From positions 310,001-374,000 of the forward strand of contig NZ_JACIEW010000003.1 of assembly GCF_014197055.1 (NCBI RefSeq): DNA of 64,000 nt, written 5' to 3'. Under the pieces are notes generated by a model that searched no databases, was not told the origin of the DNA, and worked only from the letters and a program-made list of their open reading frames with translations. A program made the translations under genes and the position numbers. How positions within the stretch are numbered: the stretch's first letter is position 1; each line of letters opens with the position of its first letter. The DNA comes from Devosia subaequoris. GTDB lineage: Bacteria; Pseudomonadota; Alphaproteobacteria; Rhizobiales; Devosiaceae. This document shows positions 1 through 8,906 of this stretch, piece by piece.

Positions 1-48
1 GGTGGCGCCGGCCGAACCCGAGCCGATGATGACGAAATCTGCTTGCAT
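1..48 (-). CDS. betA: Choline dehydrogenase, N-terminal fragment (cut by window edge)
   Basis: Only the first 16 codons are inside the window. They read MQADFVIIGSGSAGAT, the FAD-binding GxGxxG start of GMC-family oxidoreductases. AGGGAT lies just upstream of the ATG. The gene follows betB on the same strand as the last member of betICBA, so choline dehydrogenase (choline to betaine aldehyde, membrane-associated flavoenzyme) is the natural reading. The assignment rests on context plus this short motif. Confidence 0.8.
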   Translation of the reverse strand, partial: MQADFVIIGSGSAGAT

Positions 49-90
49 TGAACTATCCCTGCCACGGCACGCATGCCGCAGCCTTCCAAC

Positions 91-1563
91 TTAGAAAGGC
101 GCCTCGACGTCGCCCATGGCGACATAGACTGACTTGAGCTGCGAATAATGCTCGATGGCAGCGCGCGAGTTTTCGCGGCCCACACCCGACAACTTGACGC
201 CGCCGAAAGGCGCCTCGACCGGTGTGAGGTTGTAGGTATTGATCCAGCAGGTGCCCGCTTCCAGTTGAGCCACGACCCGATGGGCACGTTTGATGTCCTT
301 GGTGAACACGCCGGCCGCGAGGCCGAACTCGGTCGCATTGGCCCGCGCGATAACCTCCGCCTCGTTCCCGAATTCCAGCACCGACAGCACCGGCCCAAAA
401 ATTTCCTCACGGGCAATAGTCATCTCGTCGGTCACGCCATCGAAAACGGTCGGCTCGATATAGTTGCCCTGCGCATAGTGCTCGCCCTCCGGCACACCGC
501 CGCCCAGCACCAATTGCGCACCCTCGGCCTTGCCGGTCTCGATATAGGAGAGCACCTTTTCGCGCTGTGCTGCCGTCACCATCGGCCCGATCTGCGTTTC
601 GGGATCCAGCGGATCGCCAATCACCGCCTGTCGGCTGCGCGCAACCAGCCGCGCAACGAACTTTTCCCGGATATCGCGATGCACAAACACCCGCGTGCCA
701 TTGGAACAGATCTGCCCGGTTGAATAGAAATTGGCATTGATCGCCGCGCTCACCGCATTTTCGATGTCCGCGTCTTCAAAGATGATCAGCGGTGACTTGC
801 CACCCAGCTCCATGGTCACATGCCGTATTCCCTCGGCTGCGGCAGCATAAACTTTGCGACCCGTCGGCACCGAACCGGTCAACGACACCTTGTCCGCTCG
901 CTGGTCAGCAATCAGATTTGCCCCGACATCACCATAGCCCTGCACCACGTTGAACAACCCGGCGGGTGCACCCGCCTCGATCAGGATTTCCGCCAACTTC
1001 AGCGCACCGAGCGGGGTCATCTCGCTGGGCTTGAATACCATTCCATTGCCACAGGCCAGGGCCGGCGCCGCCTTCCAGCAGGCAATCTGGGTGGGATAAT
1101 TCCATGCGCCGATCCCCACGCACACGCCTAGCGGCTCGCGCATGGTATAAACGAAATCCTCACCCAGCGGCACGGTCTCGCCAGTGATGCCCGCGGCGAT
1201 GCCACCAAAATACTCCAGCGCCTCGGCGCCCGAAAGCGCATCGGCCACCAGTGTTTCCTGGATCGGCTTGCCGGTGTCCAGCGTCTCAAGCTCGGACAAT
1301 TCCTGATTGCGGGCGCGGATAATATCCGCCGCCTTGCGCAACACCCGTCCGCGCTCAACAGGCCGCAGCGCCGCCCATTCCTTTTGTGCGCGCATTGCCG
1401 CGCTCAATGCCTTGTCGATGATAGCCGGCGTGGCCGAATGCAGCACGGCAATGGTCTCGCCGGTCGCAGCATAGAGGCAATTGATCTCGGCGCCGGACGC
1501 GTCTTCGACATATTGGCCATCGATGAAATGGCTCGCCTGGGGCTGGGCGTTACGCATGCTCAT
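91..1563 (-). CDS. betB: Betaine aldehyde dehydrogenase
   Basis: A 490-residue NAD(P)-dependent aldehyde dehydrogenase that oxidises betaine aldehyde to glycine betaine in the cytoplasm. Family landmarks are in place: Asn155 in AWNYP, general base Glu252 in MELGGKSP and nucleophile Cys286 in GQICSNGTR, followed by the C-terminal [16 protein letters not shown] block. Length matches BetB (about 487-490). The start codon overlaps the stop of betC by 4 nt (ATGA), so translation is probably coupled. It acts between choline dehydrogenase (next gene) and the osmoprotectant pool. The family call is very safe; the substrate call rests on the bet operon context. Confidence 0.95.
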   Translation of the reverse strand: MSMRNAQPQASHFIDGQYVEDASGAEINCLYAATGETIAVLHSATPAIIDKALSAAMRAQKEWAALRPVERGRVLRKAADIIRARNQELSELETLDTGKPIQETLVADALSGAEALEYFGGIAAGITGETVPLGEDFVYTMREPLGVCVGIGAWNYPTQIACWKAAPALACGNGMVFKPSEMTPLGALKLAEILIEAGAPAGLFNVVQGYGDVGANLIADQRADKVSLTGSVPTGRKVYAAAAEGIRHVTMELGGKSPLIIFEDADIENAVSAAINANFYSTGQICSNGTRVFVHRDIREKFVARLVARSRQAVIGDPLDPETQIGPMVTAAQREKVLSYIETGKAEGAQLVLGGGVPEGEHYAQGNYIEPTVFDGVTDEMTIAREEIFGPVLSVLEFGNEAEVIARANATEFGLAAGVFTKDIKRAHRVVAQLEAGTCWINTYNLTPVEAPFGGVKLSGVGRENSRAAIEHYSQLKSVYVAMGDVEAPF

Positions 1564-3077
1564 TCGCCTCGCGGATAGCGTTGATTGTGTTCAAGGACAT
1601 TGAGGTCCATGTGATTGCGCATGAAGCGCTCGGAGGCCCGCTGCAGCGGCTGGAAATCCCAGGGAAAATACGCGCCATTGCGCAACGCCTCATAGACAAT
1701 GAGCCGACGGGCCTGGCTTTCACGCACCGCCGCGTCGAATCCAGAAAGGTCCCATTTCTCACGCACCATGGCCGCAAACCGACCCGCCTCGGCCGCATAA
1801 TCGGCGTCTTGCGCCAGGTTCCGCAGCTCATGTGGGTCGGCATGGAGGTCGAACAGTTGCGGCGGGTCGAGTTCGCAATGGATATACTTCCATTGCCCCT
1901 GGCGGATGGCCACCAGCGGCGCCTCGGATCCTTCCGCGGCATATTCCATCAGCACCGGCGTGGACCGGGCTTCGCCCCGGGCCAGCGGCACCAGCGTCTC
2001 CCCATCGGTCCAGGGGAGGATTTCACCCAGGTCAATTCCCGCCAGATCGGCCAGCGTCGGATTGACGTCCATGGTGCTGACCGGCGTTTCGATCCGTCCG
2101 GCAGGCAAGTCGGGCGCGGCAATCATCAGCGGAACCCGCGCCGAGCCCTCGAGAAAGCTCATCTTGAACCACAGGCCACGCGCGCCCAGCATGTCGCCAT
2201 GGTCGGAAACAAACACGATGATCGTGTTGTCAACCTGCCCCGTGGCCTCAAGCGCTCCCATCACCTCCCCGATCTTTTCGTCGACATAGGAGATATTGGC
2301 GAAATAGGCCCGGCGAGAACGTCGGATATTGTCCTGGGTGATGTCGAACGACCCTGCATCGCTCGCCTCGAGCAGGCGGCGCGAATGCGGGTCCTGATCA
2401 GCCAGATCGAAGGCCGGCACCTCTGGATCAAGATGCACGCAATCCTCATAGAGGTCCCAATATTTCTGTCGCGCAACGTACGGATCGTGCGGATGGCTGA
2501 AGCTCACCGTCAGCATCCAGGGACGCTCGTCCTGCCGCCGCCCCAGATCATAAACCTTGCGCGTGGCGTGATAGGCCACCTCGTCGTCATATTCGAGCTG
2601 ATTGGAAATCTCGCCGATCCCCGCGCCGGTGACTGAGGCGAGATTGTGATACCACCAGTCCACCCGCTCGCCCGGCTTGCGATAATCCGGGGTCCAGCCG
2701 AAATCGGCCGGATAGATATCGGTGGTCAGCCGCTCTTCGAACCCATGCATCTGGTCCGGACCGACAAAATGCATCTTGCCCGATAGCGCGGTGGAATAGC
2801 CCGCACGACGCAGATGATGCGCATAGGTCGGGATATCCGACGCAAACTCAGCCGCATTGTCATAGACCCGCGTGCGATGCGGCAACTGGCCGGACATGTA
2901 GCTTGCCCGCCCCGGCGCACAGAGCGGGGACCCTGTATAGGCATTGGAAAAGCGCACTGAGCGGGCGGCCAGCGCCTTCAAATTGGGCGCGTGCAACCAG
3001 TCGACCGGCCCGTCGGGAAATAGCGTCCCATTGAGTTGGTCGGCCATAAGTACGAGAATATTGGGCTTGTCAGCCAA
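1560..3077 (-). CDS. betC: Choline-sulfatase (TTG start)
   Basis: A 505-residue type I sulfatase that hydrolyses choline-O-sulfate to choline and sulfate, feeding BetA and BetB. The N-terminus has the metal-binding NILVLMADQ motif. The sulfatase signature LCAPGRAS places the formylglycine-precursor cysteine at residue 53, as expected for choline-sulfatases. The C-terminal part carries [17 protein letters not shown] typical of the family. An upstream reading to 3167 is open, but only the TTG at 3077 is preceded by a well spaced AGGA, and it gives the family's normal length and N-terminus. It overlaps the end of betI by 8 nt. Presence of betC inside the bet operon is characteristic of Rhizobiales. 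Confidence 0.9.
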   Translation of the reverse strand: MADKPNILVLMADQLNGTLFPDGPVDWLHAPNLKALAARSVRFSNAYTGSPLCAPGRASYMSGQLPHRTRVYDNAAEFASDIPTYAHHLRRAGYSTALSGKMHFVGPDQMHGFEERLTTDIYPADFGWTPDYRKPGERVDWWYHNLASVTGAGIGEISNQLEYDDEVAYHATRKVYDLGRRQDERPWMLTVSFSHPHDPYVARQKYWDLYEDCVHLDPEVPAFDLADQDPHSRRLLEASDAGSFDITQDNIRRSRRAYFANISYVDEKIGEVMGALEATGQVDNTIIVFVSDHGDMLGARGLWFKMSFLEGSARVPLMIAAPDLPAGRIETPVSTMDVNPTLADLAGIDLGEILPWTDGETLVPLARGEARSTPVLMEYAAEGSEAPLVAIRQGQWKYIHCELDPPQLFDLHADPHELRNLAQDADYAAEAGRFAAMVREKWDLSGFDAAVRESQARRLIVYEALRNGAYFPWDFQPLQRASERFMRNHMDLNVLEHNQRYPRGE

Positions 3078-3663
3078 GTCGATTTTTCCTTTCGAGCCAC
3101 AGTTCGAGATAGTCCTGAACCAGGGCTCTGGTCTCATCCTGGTCGGGGACCAGATCCTGCAAGGCATGGCGGATGTAGAAGCCGTCGATCAGCGACGCCA
3201 ATCCCTGCGCGATCTTCCGGGCCGTCGCCTCGTCGAACAATTGGCGCAAGTTGAACCGGAGGTTGGATTGCAACCGTCCGGCATAGACATTGAGCAGCCG
3301 TCGGGCTTCACCCGACTGCAGCGCTCGGACGTAAAAGGCCAGCCAGGCCGCCACCACTTCGCGCTCGAGCTGGCTCGCCTCGAAGCTCGCATCGATGATC
3401 CCGACAATGCGCTCATACGGGTCAGACACTCCATCCAACCGGTTTTTGACGGCCTGCCTATACAGCTCGAGAACATGCCGCATCGTCGCAAAAAAGATCT
3501 TATCCTTGGTTCCGAAGTAATGCATGGCCAGGGCCGGAGACATTCCAGCCCGTTTTGCAATCTGACTGACAGTAACGTCGAGCGACCCAGCCGCAGCGAT
3601 CTCGGAAATTGTCGCGCGGATCATCGCTTGTCGACGCAAAGGTTGCATTCCGATTTTCGGCAT
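3070..3663 (-). CDS. betI: TetR-family choline-responsive repressor BetI
   Basis: A 197-residue TetR regulator with an N-terminal helix-turn-helix (about residues 10-55, including TVSQIAKRAGMSPALAMHYF). The N-terminus MPKIGMQPLRRQ is the classic BetI start, so I chose the ATG at 3663; ATGs at 3702 and 3705 would add a non-conserved leader. BetI normally represses the bet genes and is relieved by choline. It is first in betICBA and faces choXWV across a roughly 100-bp spacer containing a perfect palindrome (3713-3732), so it likely controls both directions including itself. Confidence 0.92.
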   Translation of the reverse strand: MPKIGMQPLRRQAMIRATISEIAAAGSLDVTVSQIAKRAGMSPALAMHYFGTKDKIFFATMRHVLELYRQAVKNRLDGVSDPYERIVGIIDASFEASQLEREVVAAWLAFYVRALQSGEARRLLNVYAGRLQSNLRFNLRQLFDEATARKIAQGLASLIDGFYIRHALQDLVPDQDETRALVQDYLELWLERKNRLG

Positions 3664-3712
3664 CTGGGCAGTTTTCCCGCTTCTGGGCTTTACATTGCCC
3701 ATCATGTAGGTT

Positions 3713-3732
3713 TTGATTGAACAGTCAATCAA
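3713..3732. promoter_or_regulatory. Probable BetI operator
   Basis: Perfect inverted repeat of TTGATTGA and TCAATCAA separated by ACAG, between divergent betI and choX. It resembles BetI operators described in other proteobacteria and lies where it could control both transcripts. Confidence 0.75.
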
Positions 3733-3764
3733 CAAAATTCCAACCCGCACTCTGGAGCAAATCC

Positions 3765-4694
3765 ATGATCAAACCTATCCTCACGCTGACGGGCGCTTTG
3801 GCCGTGTCGCTGATGTCGACTTCCGCCTTCGCCGCCGGTCAGTGCGAATCGGTCTCTTTCTCCGATGTCGGCTGGACTGACATCACCACCACCACCGCCA
3901 CCGCGCGGCAGGTGCTCGAGGCCCTCGGCTACGATGTGGACGTCAAGGTCCTTTCCGTGCCGGTCACCTTCGCATCGCTCGAAAGCGACGACGTCGATAT
4001 CTTCCTGGGCAACTGGATGCCCGCCCAGACCGGTGCCATTACGCCCTATCTGGAAAGCGGCGAGATCGAGGTGATCACCACCAATCTCGAAGGCACCAAT
4101 TACACCCTGGCCGTGCCCGAATACACTTTTGACAAGGGCCTGACCTCCTACAGCAAGATCGCCGATTTCCGTGAAGAACTGGACGGCAAGATCTACGGCA
4201 TCGAGCCGGGAAATGAGGGCAATGCCTATCTCGTCGAACTGATCGAAAACAACACCCACGGCCTGGAAGGTTTTGATGTTGTCGAGAGCTCGGAACAGGG
4301 CATGCTGGCCCAGGTCAACCGCCTGGTTGATGATGGCGAGGATGTCGTGTTCCTCGGCTGGGCCCCGCATCCGATGAACTCGGCTTTCCCCATCAAGTAC
4401 CTGCCCGGTGGTGAAGACTTCTTCGGCGGCGAAGGCATCGTTCAGACCGTCACCCGCAAGGGTTTCGCCGAGGAATGCCCCAATGTGGGCAAGCTGCTCG
4501 AGAACATGAAGTTCTCCTTGCCCATGGAAAATGAAATCATGGGCGCCATCCTCAATGACGGCGAAGACGCCGGCGACGCCTCGCTGGCCTGGATGCAAGC
4601 CAACCCCGACGCCGTGCTGGCCTGGGTCGAGGGCGTAACCACGCTGGACGGTGGCGACGGCGCTGCTGCGGTCAAGGCCGAACTCGGCCTCTAA
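3765..4694 (+). CDS. choX: Choline ABC transporter substrate-binding protein
   Basis: A 309-residue periplasmic binding protein of the OpuAC/ProX type. Residues 1-23 form a Sec signal peptide (MIKPILTLTG then a hydrophobic core ending STSAFA). The mature part has the aromatic choline-binding elements, for instance SDVGWTD and LGNWMPAQTG. GGAG lies 8 nt before the chosen ATG; an upstream in-frame ATG at 3717 would break the signal peptide and overlap the operator. It is the first gene of choXWV, divergent from betI, and delivers choline (perhaps also acetylcholine or betaine) to ChoW/ChoV. Confidence 0.93.
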   Translation: MIKPILTLTGALAVSLMSTSAFAAGQCESVSFSDVGWTDITTTTATARQVLEALGYDVDVKVLSVPVTFASLESDDVDIFLGNWMPAQTGAITPYLESGEIEVITTNLEGTNYTLAVPEYTFDKGLTSYSKIADFREELDGKIYGIEPGNEGNAYLVELIENNTHGLEGFDVVESSEQGMLAQVNRLVDDGEDVVFLGWAPHPMNSAFPIKYLPGGEDFFGGEGIVQTVTRKGFAEECPNVGKLLENMKFSLPMENEIMGAILNDGEDAGDASLAWMQANPDAVLAWVEGVTTLDGGDGAAAVKAELGL

Positions 4695-4737
4695 GACCGC
4701 CGCGTCTTCGACACGCGACATATCTCTGAACCAGAGG

Positions 4738-4762
4738 GACCCCGGCACACGATGCTGGGGTC
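4738..4762 (+). terminator. Intercistronic hairpin after choX
   Basis: Ten-pair stem GACCCCGGCA / TGCTGGGGTC (one G-U pair) with loop CACGA, not followed by a T tract. Probably an mRNA-stabilising or attenuating hairpin that keeps choX expressed above choWV. Confidence 0.6.
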
Positions 4763-4818
4763 GCTCTCCCGGCTAGCCGGCTATCTGCCTGGGCTGGCCG
4801 CTTTGAGGGAGTTCGGCT

Positions 4819-5658
4819 GTGGACTGGCTGACTGACAACAAAATTCCGATCGGCAAATGGGCCAGTAATTTTTTCGACTGGCTACGCGACAATTTTTCCG
4901 GCGTATTTGACGCCATGGCCGACGGCGCCGAGGCTCTGATCGAGGGCCTGCTGTGGCTGCTGCAGACCCCACACCCACTCATCATCATCGGCCTGTTTGT
5001 GGGCCTGACCTGGATCCTGCAGCGTAACTGGAAGACTTGCCTGCTGGTGCTGGTCGGTTTCCTCTTCATTCTCAACCAGGAATATTGGGAAGCCACCACC
5101 GAAAGTCTCACCCTGGTGATGAGCGCTTGTCTGGTCTGCATGTCCATCGGCGTCCCCATCGGCATCTTTGTCGCCCACCGTCCCAAGCTCTATCGCTACC
5201 TGCAGCCGGTCTTGGACTTGATGCAGACCCTGCCCACCTTCGTCTATCTTATCCCGGCCATTGTCTTCTTCGGCATCGGCATGGTGCCGGGCCTGATCGC
5301 CACGGTCATCTTTGTACTGCCCGCCCCGATCCGGCTGACTTATCTGGGTATTTCCAGCACGCCCACGCCGCTGCTAGAAGCGGTCGATGCCTTTGGCGGC
5401 ACCGGCACACAAAAGCTGCTCAAGGTCGAACTGCCTTTCGCCCTGCCCCAGATCATGGCGGGTCTCAATCAGACCATTATGCTTTCCCTGTCCATGGTCG
5501 TGGTGGCCGCTCTCGTGGGTGCAGACGGCCTTGGCGTTCCCGTGGTACGCGCGCTCAACTCGGTCAACACGGCCCTGGGCTTTGAAAGCGGCTTCGTCAT
5601 CGTCGTGGTGGCCATCATCCTTGACCGCATGTTGCGCATCGGGAGTGAACAGAAATGA
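4819..5658 (+). CDS. choW: Choline ABC transporter permease (GTG start)
   Basis: A 279-residue inner-membrane permease of the ProW/OpuAB type with about six hydrophobic segments and a BPD_transp_1 region around residues 90-270 (EAA-loop-like stretch near GGTGTQKLLKVELP). The GTG start is preceded by TTGAGGGA at good spacing. The stop overlaps the start of choV by 4 nt (ATGA). It forms the membrane channel of the choline importer. Confidence 0.93.
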   Translation: MDWLTDNKIPIGKWASNFFDWLRDNFSGVFDAMADGAEALIEGLLWLLQTPHPLIIIGLFVGLTWILQRNWKTCLLVLVGFLFILNQEYWEATTESLTLVMSACLVCMSIGVPIGIFVAHRPKLYRYLQPVLDLMQTLPTFVYLIPAIVFFGIGMVPGLIATVIFVLPAPIRLTYLGISSTPTPLLEAVDAFGGTGTQKLLKVELPFALPQIMAGLNQTIMLSLSMVVVAALVGADGLGVPVVRALNSVNTALGFESGFVIVVVAIILDRMLRIGSEQK

Positions 5659-6713
5659 GTGACGCTGTCGTCTTCGACAATGTGAGCATCGTTTTCGGTG
5701 ACAAGCCCGAAACCGCCCTCCCCTTGATGGATGCCGGTCAGGATCGCACCGAGATCCAGCAGGAAACCGGTCAGGTACTGGGCGTGCATGATTGCTCTCT
5801 GTCCGTCAAAGAGGGCGAAATTCTCGTCCTGATGGGGCTGTCCGGCTCCGGCAAATCCACCTTGCTGCGCGCCGTCAATGGGCTCAACCCGGTCGTGCGC
5901 GGCAATGTCCGCGTCAATGTCGATGGCTGGACCTGCGACCCAGAGAACTGCAGCAAGGAGGACCTGCTGCGCCTGCGCCGCGAATGCGTCGCCATGGTCT
6001 TTCAGCAATTCGGCCTCTTGCCCTGGCGCAATGTCACCGACAATGTCGCCCTCGGTCTCGAACTGGGCGGCATGAGCCGCGCCAAGCGCGAGGCCAAGGT
6101 CAAGGAACAACTCGAACTGGTCGGCTTGTCAGACTGGGCCGACAGCAAGGTCAGCGAACTGTCAGGCGGCATGCAGCAGCGTGTCGGCTTGGCACGTGCC
6201 TTCGCCACCGAGGCGCCGATCCTGCTCATGGACGAACCCTTCTCGGCGCTCGACCCCCTGATCCGCACCCGCCTGCAGGATGAGTTGCTCGAACTTCAGG
6301 CCAAGCTCAAGCGGACCATCATCTTCGTCAGCCACGATCTCGACGAGGCTTTCAAGCTGGGCAATCGCATCGCCATTATGGATGGCGGACGCATCACCCA
6401 GGCCGGCACACCCCAGGAAATTACCGCCAACCCGGCCAATGCCTATGTCGAGGATTTCGTCACTCATATGAACCCGCTGCGGGTTCTGCAGGCCTCCGAC
6501 GTCATGCTGGCCAGCGCTGATGCATCTTCGGCCAACCCGGACAGCGACGTTCAGGTCGTTTCCGACGCTCCCGTTGCCGACGTGATCGACGCCCTGTCGG
6601 ACGGCGCAGATTCCATTGGTGTCACCGATGAGGACGGCAAGGAGATCGGTTCGATCTCCAATCAGCAGGTGGTGGACGCCCTGCGCTCCCGGGCCACACG
6701 CGATCCCGAATAG
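5655..6713 (+). CDS. choV: Choline ABC transporter ATP-binding protein
   Basis: A 352-residue ATPase of the ProV/OpuAA family. It has Walker A (GLSGSGKST), ABC signature (LSGGMQQRVGLARA) and Walker B (ILLMDEPFSALDP), and a C-terminal extension of about 90 residues that resembles a degenerate CBS-type regulatory region (ADVIDALSDGADSIGVTDED), which in this family senses osmotic strength. Translation is coupled to choW. A strong terminator follows. Confidence 0.93.
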   Translation: MSDAVVFDNVSIVFGDKPETALPLMDAGQDRTEIQQETGQVLGVHDCSLSVKEGEILVLMGLSGSGKSTLLRAVNGLNPVVRGNVRVNVDGWTCDPENCSKEDLLRLRRECVAMVFQQFGLLPWRNVTDNVALGLELGGMSRAKREAKVKEQLELVGLSDWADSKVSELSGGMQQRVGLARAFATEAPILLMDEPFSALDPLIRTRLQDELLELQAKLKRTIIFVSHDLDEAFKLGNRIAIMDGGRITQAGTPQEITANPANAYVEDFVTHMNPLRVLQASDVMLASADASSANPDSDVQVVSDAPVADVIDALSDGADSIGVTDEDGKEIGSISNQQVVDALRSRATRDPE

Positions 6714-6741
6714 TTGGTCGGGTCGGCAGCCCCAAGGAAAG

Positions 6742-6772
6742 AACGGGAGCGGTCTGGCCGCTCCCGTTTTTC
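6742..6772 (+). terminator. Rho-independent terminator of choXWV
   Basis: Eleven-pair stem AACGGGAGCGG / CCGCTCCCGTT, 5-nt loop, then TTTTTCG. It also sits at the 3' end of the convergent gene at 6776 and may serve both. Confidence 0.85.
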
Positions 6773-6775
6773 GTA

Positions 6776-8698
6776 TTATTCTAATTCGGCGCCATCGGCC
6801 AACTGCCCCAGCTTGACCTGGGTGAGCAGGCTCATCTCATCATAGACCGTCCATTCATCGACGATCTTGCCATTCTTCCAGTGATAGTGGCTCATGCCCA
6901 TCACCTGCACCCGCTTGCCGGTCGGATCGCCCAGCGTCCCGAGAATCCCATAGCCGAGATGGTGGCCCTCCATGATCCAGCGCACGGCAACCTTGGTGCC
7001 ACCCTCATCGCACGGATTCGACGCCACGTGCTGGACTTCATAGGAAGCGTCGGGCAGCGAGCCAATCAGCCCAAGATGCTGATGGATGATCGCCGCATGA
7101 CCATAGAGCTCTTTCATCAGCGGCCCGTGATACTGCGCGTTCGGCGCATAGTCCTGCGTGATGCGGCCGAACATGCGCTTGACGAAAATCTCGTGCAGCA
7201 TTTCGATGGTCTGGGCTTCCACATCATTGTGGGCCAGTGATGTATCGGCCTTCTCCGCCGGCGGTGTTTGACCGACAAAGCGGCGGTTCTCGCCGATATC
7301 GAGCGAGAGCAGCCCCGCGTCGAACTTGGCTTTGGCCGTGCGCATGGCGAATGCATGCGGATCGAGGCCCAACTGCTGGATGATGGCCATGTTGTCGGCC
7401 ACCACCCATTCCCGGTAGATCTTGTTCTGGAAGATCATGCAGTCCGCAATGGTACGGCTGACAAACGGCTTTCCGGTCGGCGCGCCGAAATGGCCGTATT
7501 GGGTATGACGGCCTGAACCGGTCACCAGGTGACTGGTGAAGAAGCCTTCCTTGTCATTGCCATTCCAGATCACCTGGGTGCCCATGCCGCGCCGCTCGGG
7601 AAAGCTCACCAGCCGCTGGATGGTATCGCGCACGATGTCTTCGCGATTATAGATCGTGCCGGAGCTGCCATAGAGCACGCAGTTATGGGTATAGTGCGTG
7701 TAGATCAGCCCGATATCGCGCTCATCCCAGATCTTGTGGGTGCAGCGAATGATGTAGTCGACGATATCGGTATAGATGTCGTCGAACCCCTCCATCGACT
7801 GGCTGCGCGGCCGGTCGGTCGGTGCTAGGTCGACATAGTCATGGCGCTCGACCTGCAGCACCTCTTCCTTGCCGGTAGCGGGCATCGCCTTGCCCTTGCC
7901 GGTGCTGTCATTCGCGCTCATCTCAACTCCTTGGTCTGCTGCCTGCGCGGCATGGTGTGCATTTGTCTCAGCCAACCAGTCACGCATATGACGCGCCACG
8001 TCGGCAGGATTTTCAAGCGGGGCAAAGTGCCCGGCGTGTGGGATGGTGAAGAAACGGGCGTCAGCAATCCCGCCGGCGATCTCCTCATGGGCCGAAAGCG
8101 GGCAGATCTGTTCATCTTCACCCGCCAGGACCAGTGTCGGCACCTTGATCGCCTTCAGCCTGTCGCGGCTATCGGCACGGAAGATCGCCACTTCCGATTG
8201 CGCCGCCAACACATCGGCCCCCGCTTGCCGGGCCATATCGGCAATGACTTCCTTGAGCTTTTCGTCCCCGACATTGGCCGGAGACACCAGCTTTTCCCAA
8301 GCGTCCAGTATATAGCTGTCCATCCCGGTTTTCCGGGCTTTCTCTACCGAATTGCGACGCACTTTGGCGTTGGCTTCAGGGTCCGGACGCGGCGTCGTGT
8401 CGATTAACGCTAGCCTTTCGACCCGTTCAGGCGCCTGCGCCATCATCTCGAGCGCCACGATCCCGCCAAGCGAAAACCCCAGCAATGCGAACCGGCTAGG
8501 TGCCTTTGCCAGCAGCTTCCTTGCCAGTTCCGACGTCGTATCCGCGCCGGTCATGTCCATGACCCGCATGTCCGGATGATCGAGTTCCGCCATTAACGGC
8601 TCGAACAAACGCGCATCGCAGACCGTGCCCGGCAGCAGCAACAGCGGCAATGCCTGGCTCAACGACCGGTTCTCAACTCGGCTTGCAGGCGCGTTCAT
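6776..8698 (-). CDS. Alpha/beta-hydrolase fused to two NTF2/SnoaL-like domains
   Basis: A single 640-residue frame. Residues 1-259 are an alpha/beta-hydrolase: nucleophile elbow GFSLGG, acid region LAGEDEQICP and catalytic His in PHAGHFAPLENP. Residues about 285-430 and 475-635 are two tandem NTF2/SnoaL-like barrels (polyketide-cyclase/ketosteroid-isomerase fold). Exactly at the junction an in-frame ATG (7921) is preceded by AAGGAGTTGAG, a near-perfect ribosome-binding site, so the 381-residue NTF2 part may also be made alone; the fusion may have arisen by loss of a stop codon. Substrate unknown. It is divergent from hisD-like gene 8907 across a promoter containing a LacI-type operator, so it may belong to that regulon. 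Confidence 0.8.
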   Translation of the reverse strand: MNAPASRVENRSLSQALPLLLLPGTVCDARLFEPLMAELDHPDMRVMDMTGADTTSELARKLLAKAPSRFALLGFSLGGIVALEMMAQAPERVERLALIDTTPRPDPEANAKVRRNSVEKARKTGMDSYILDAWEKLVSPANVGDEKLKEVIADMARQAGADVLAAQSEVAIFRADSRDRLKAIKVPTLVLAGEDEQICPLSAHEEIAGGIADARFFTIPHAGHFAPLENPADVARHMRDWLAETNAHHAAQAADQGVEMSANDSTGKGKAMPATGKEEVLQVERHDYVDLAPTDRPRSQSMEGFDDIYTDIVDYIIRCTHKIWDERDIGLIYTHYTHNCVLYGSSGTIYNREDIVRDTIQRLVSFPERRGMGTQVIWNGNDKEGFFTSHLVTGSGRHTQYGHFGAPTGKPFVSRTIADCMIFQNKIYREWVVADNMAIIQQLGLDPHAFAMRTAKAKFDAGLLSLDIGENRRFVGQTPPAEKADTSLAHNDVEAQTIEMLHEIFVKRMFGRITQDYAPNAQYHGPLMKELYGHAAIIHQHLGLIGSLPDASYEVQHVASNPCDEGGTKVAVRWIMEGHHLGYGILGTLGDPTGKRVQVMGMSHYHWKNGKIVDEWTVYDEMSLLTQVKLGQLADGAELE

Positions 8699-8804
8699 GC
8701 GGCAAACTCAATGATCGCTTGCAAATGCGTTTTCATCTCACCGGCTTCACAATTCGGCCCCGACGAAAGATCGAGGTCGGCTTCGGAAAAAACTCTGGCA
8801 AATT

Positions 8805-8820
8805 TTGAATACGTATGCAA
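8805..8820. promoter_or_regulatory. LacI-family operator, copy 1
   Basis: TTGAATACGTATGCAA, a near-perfect 16-bp palindrome in the divergent promoter between 8698 and 8907. The same element occurs at 12537, 15780, 21837 and 21861, all before genes of this block. Confidence 0.75.
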
Positions 8821-8906
8821 GATCGAATTTCAGAGCTGTCCAGCAGGCGCTGCCAAGCAGAGCACCGCCAGCCTGGCGACAAAAATCATGGCCTTTGGAG
8901 TTTGCA

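Noticed and set aside
3729..4748. 339-codon minus-strand frame
   Set aside because: Antisense shadow of choX without family features.
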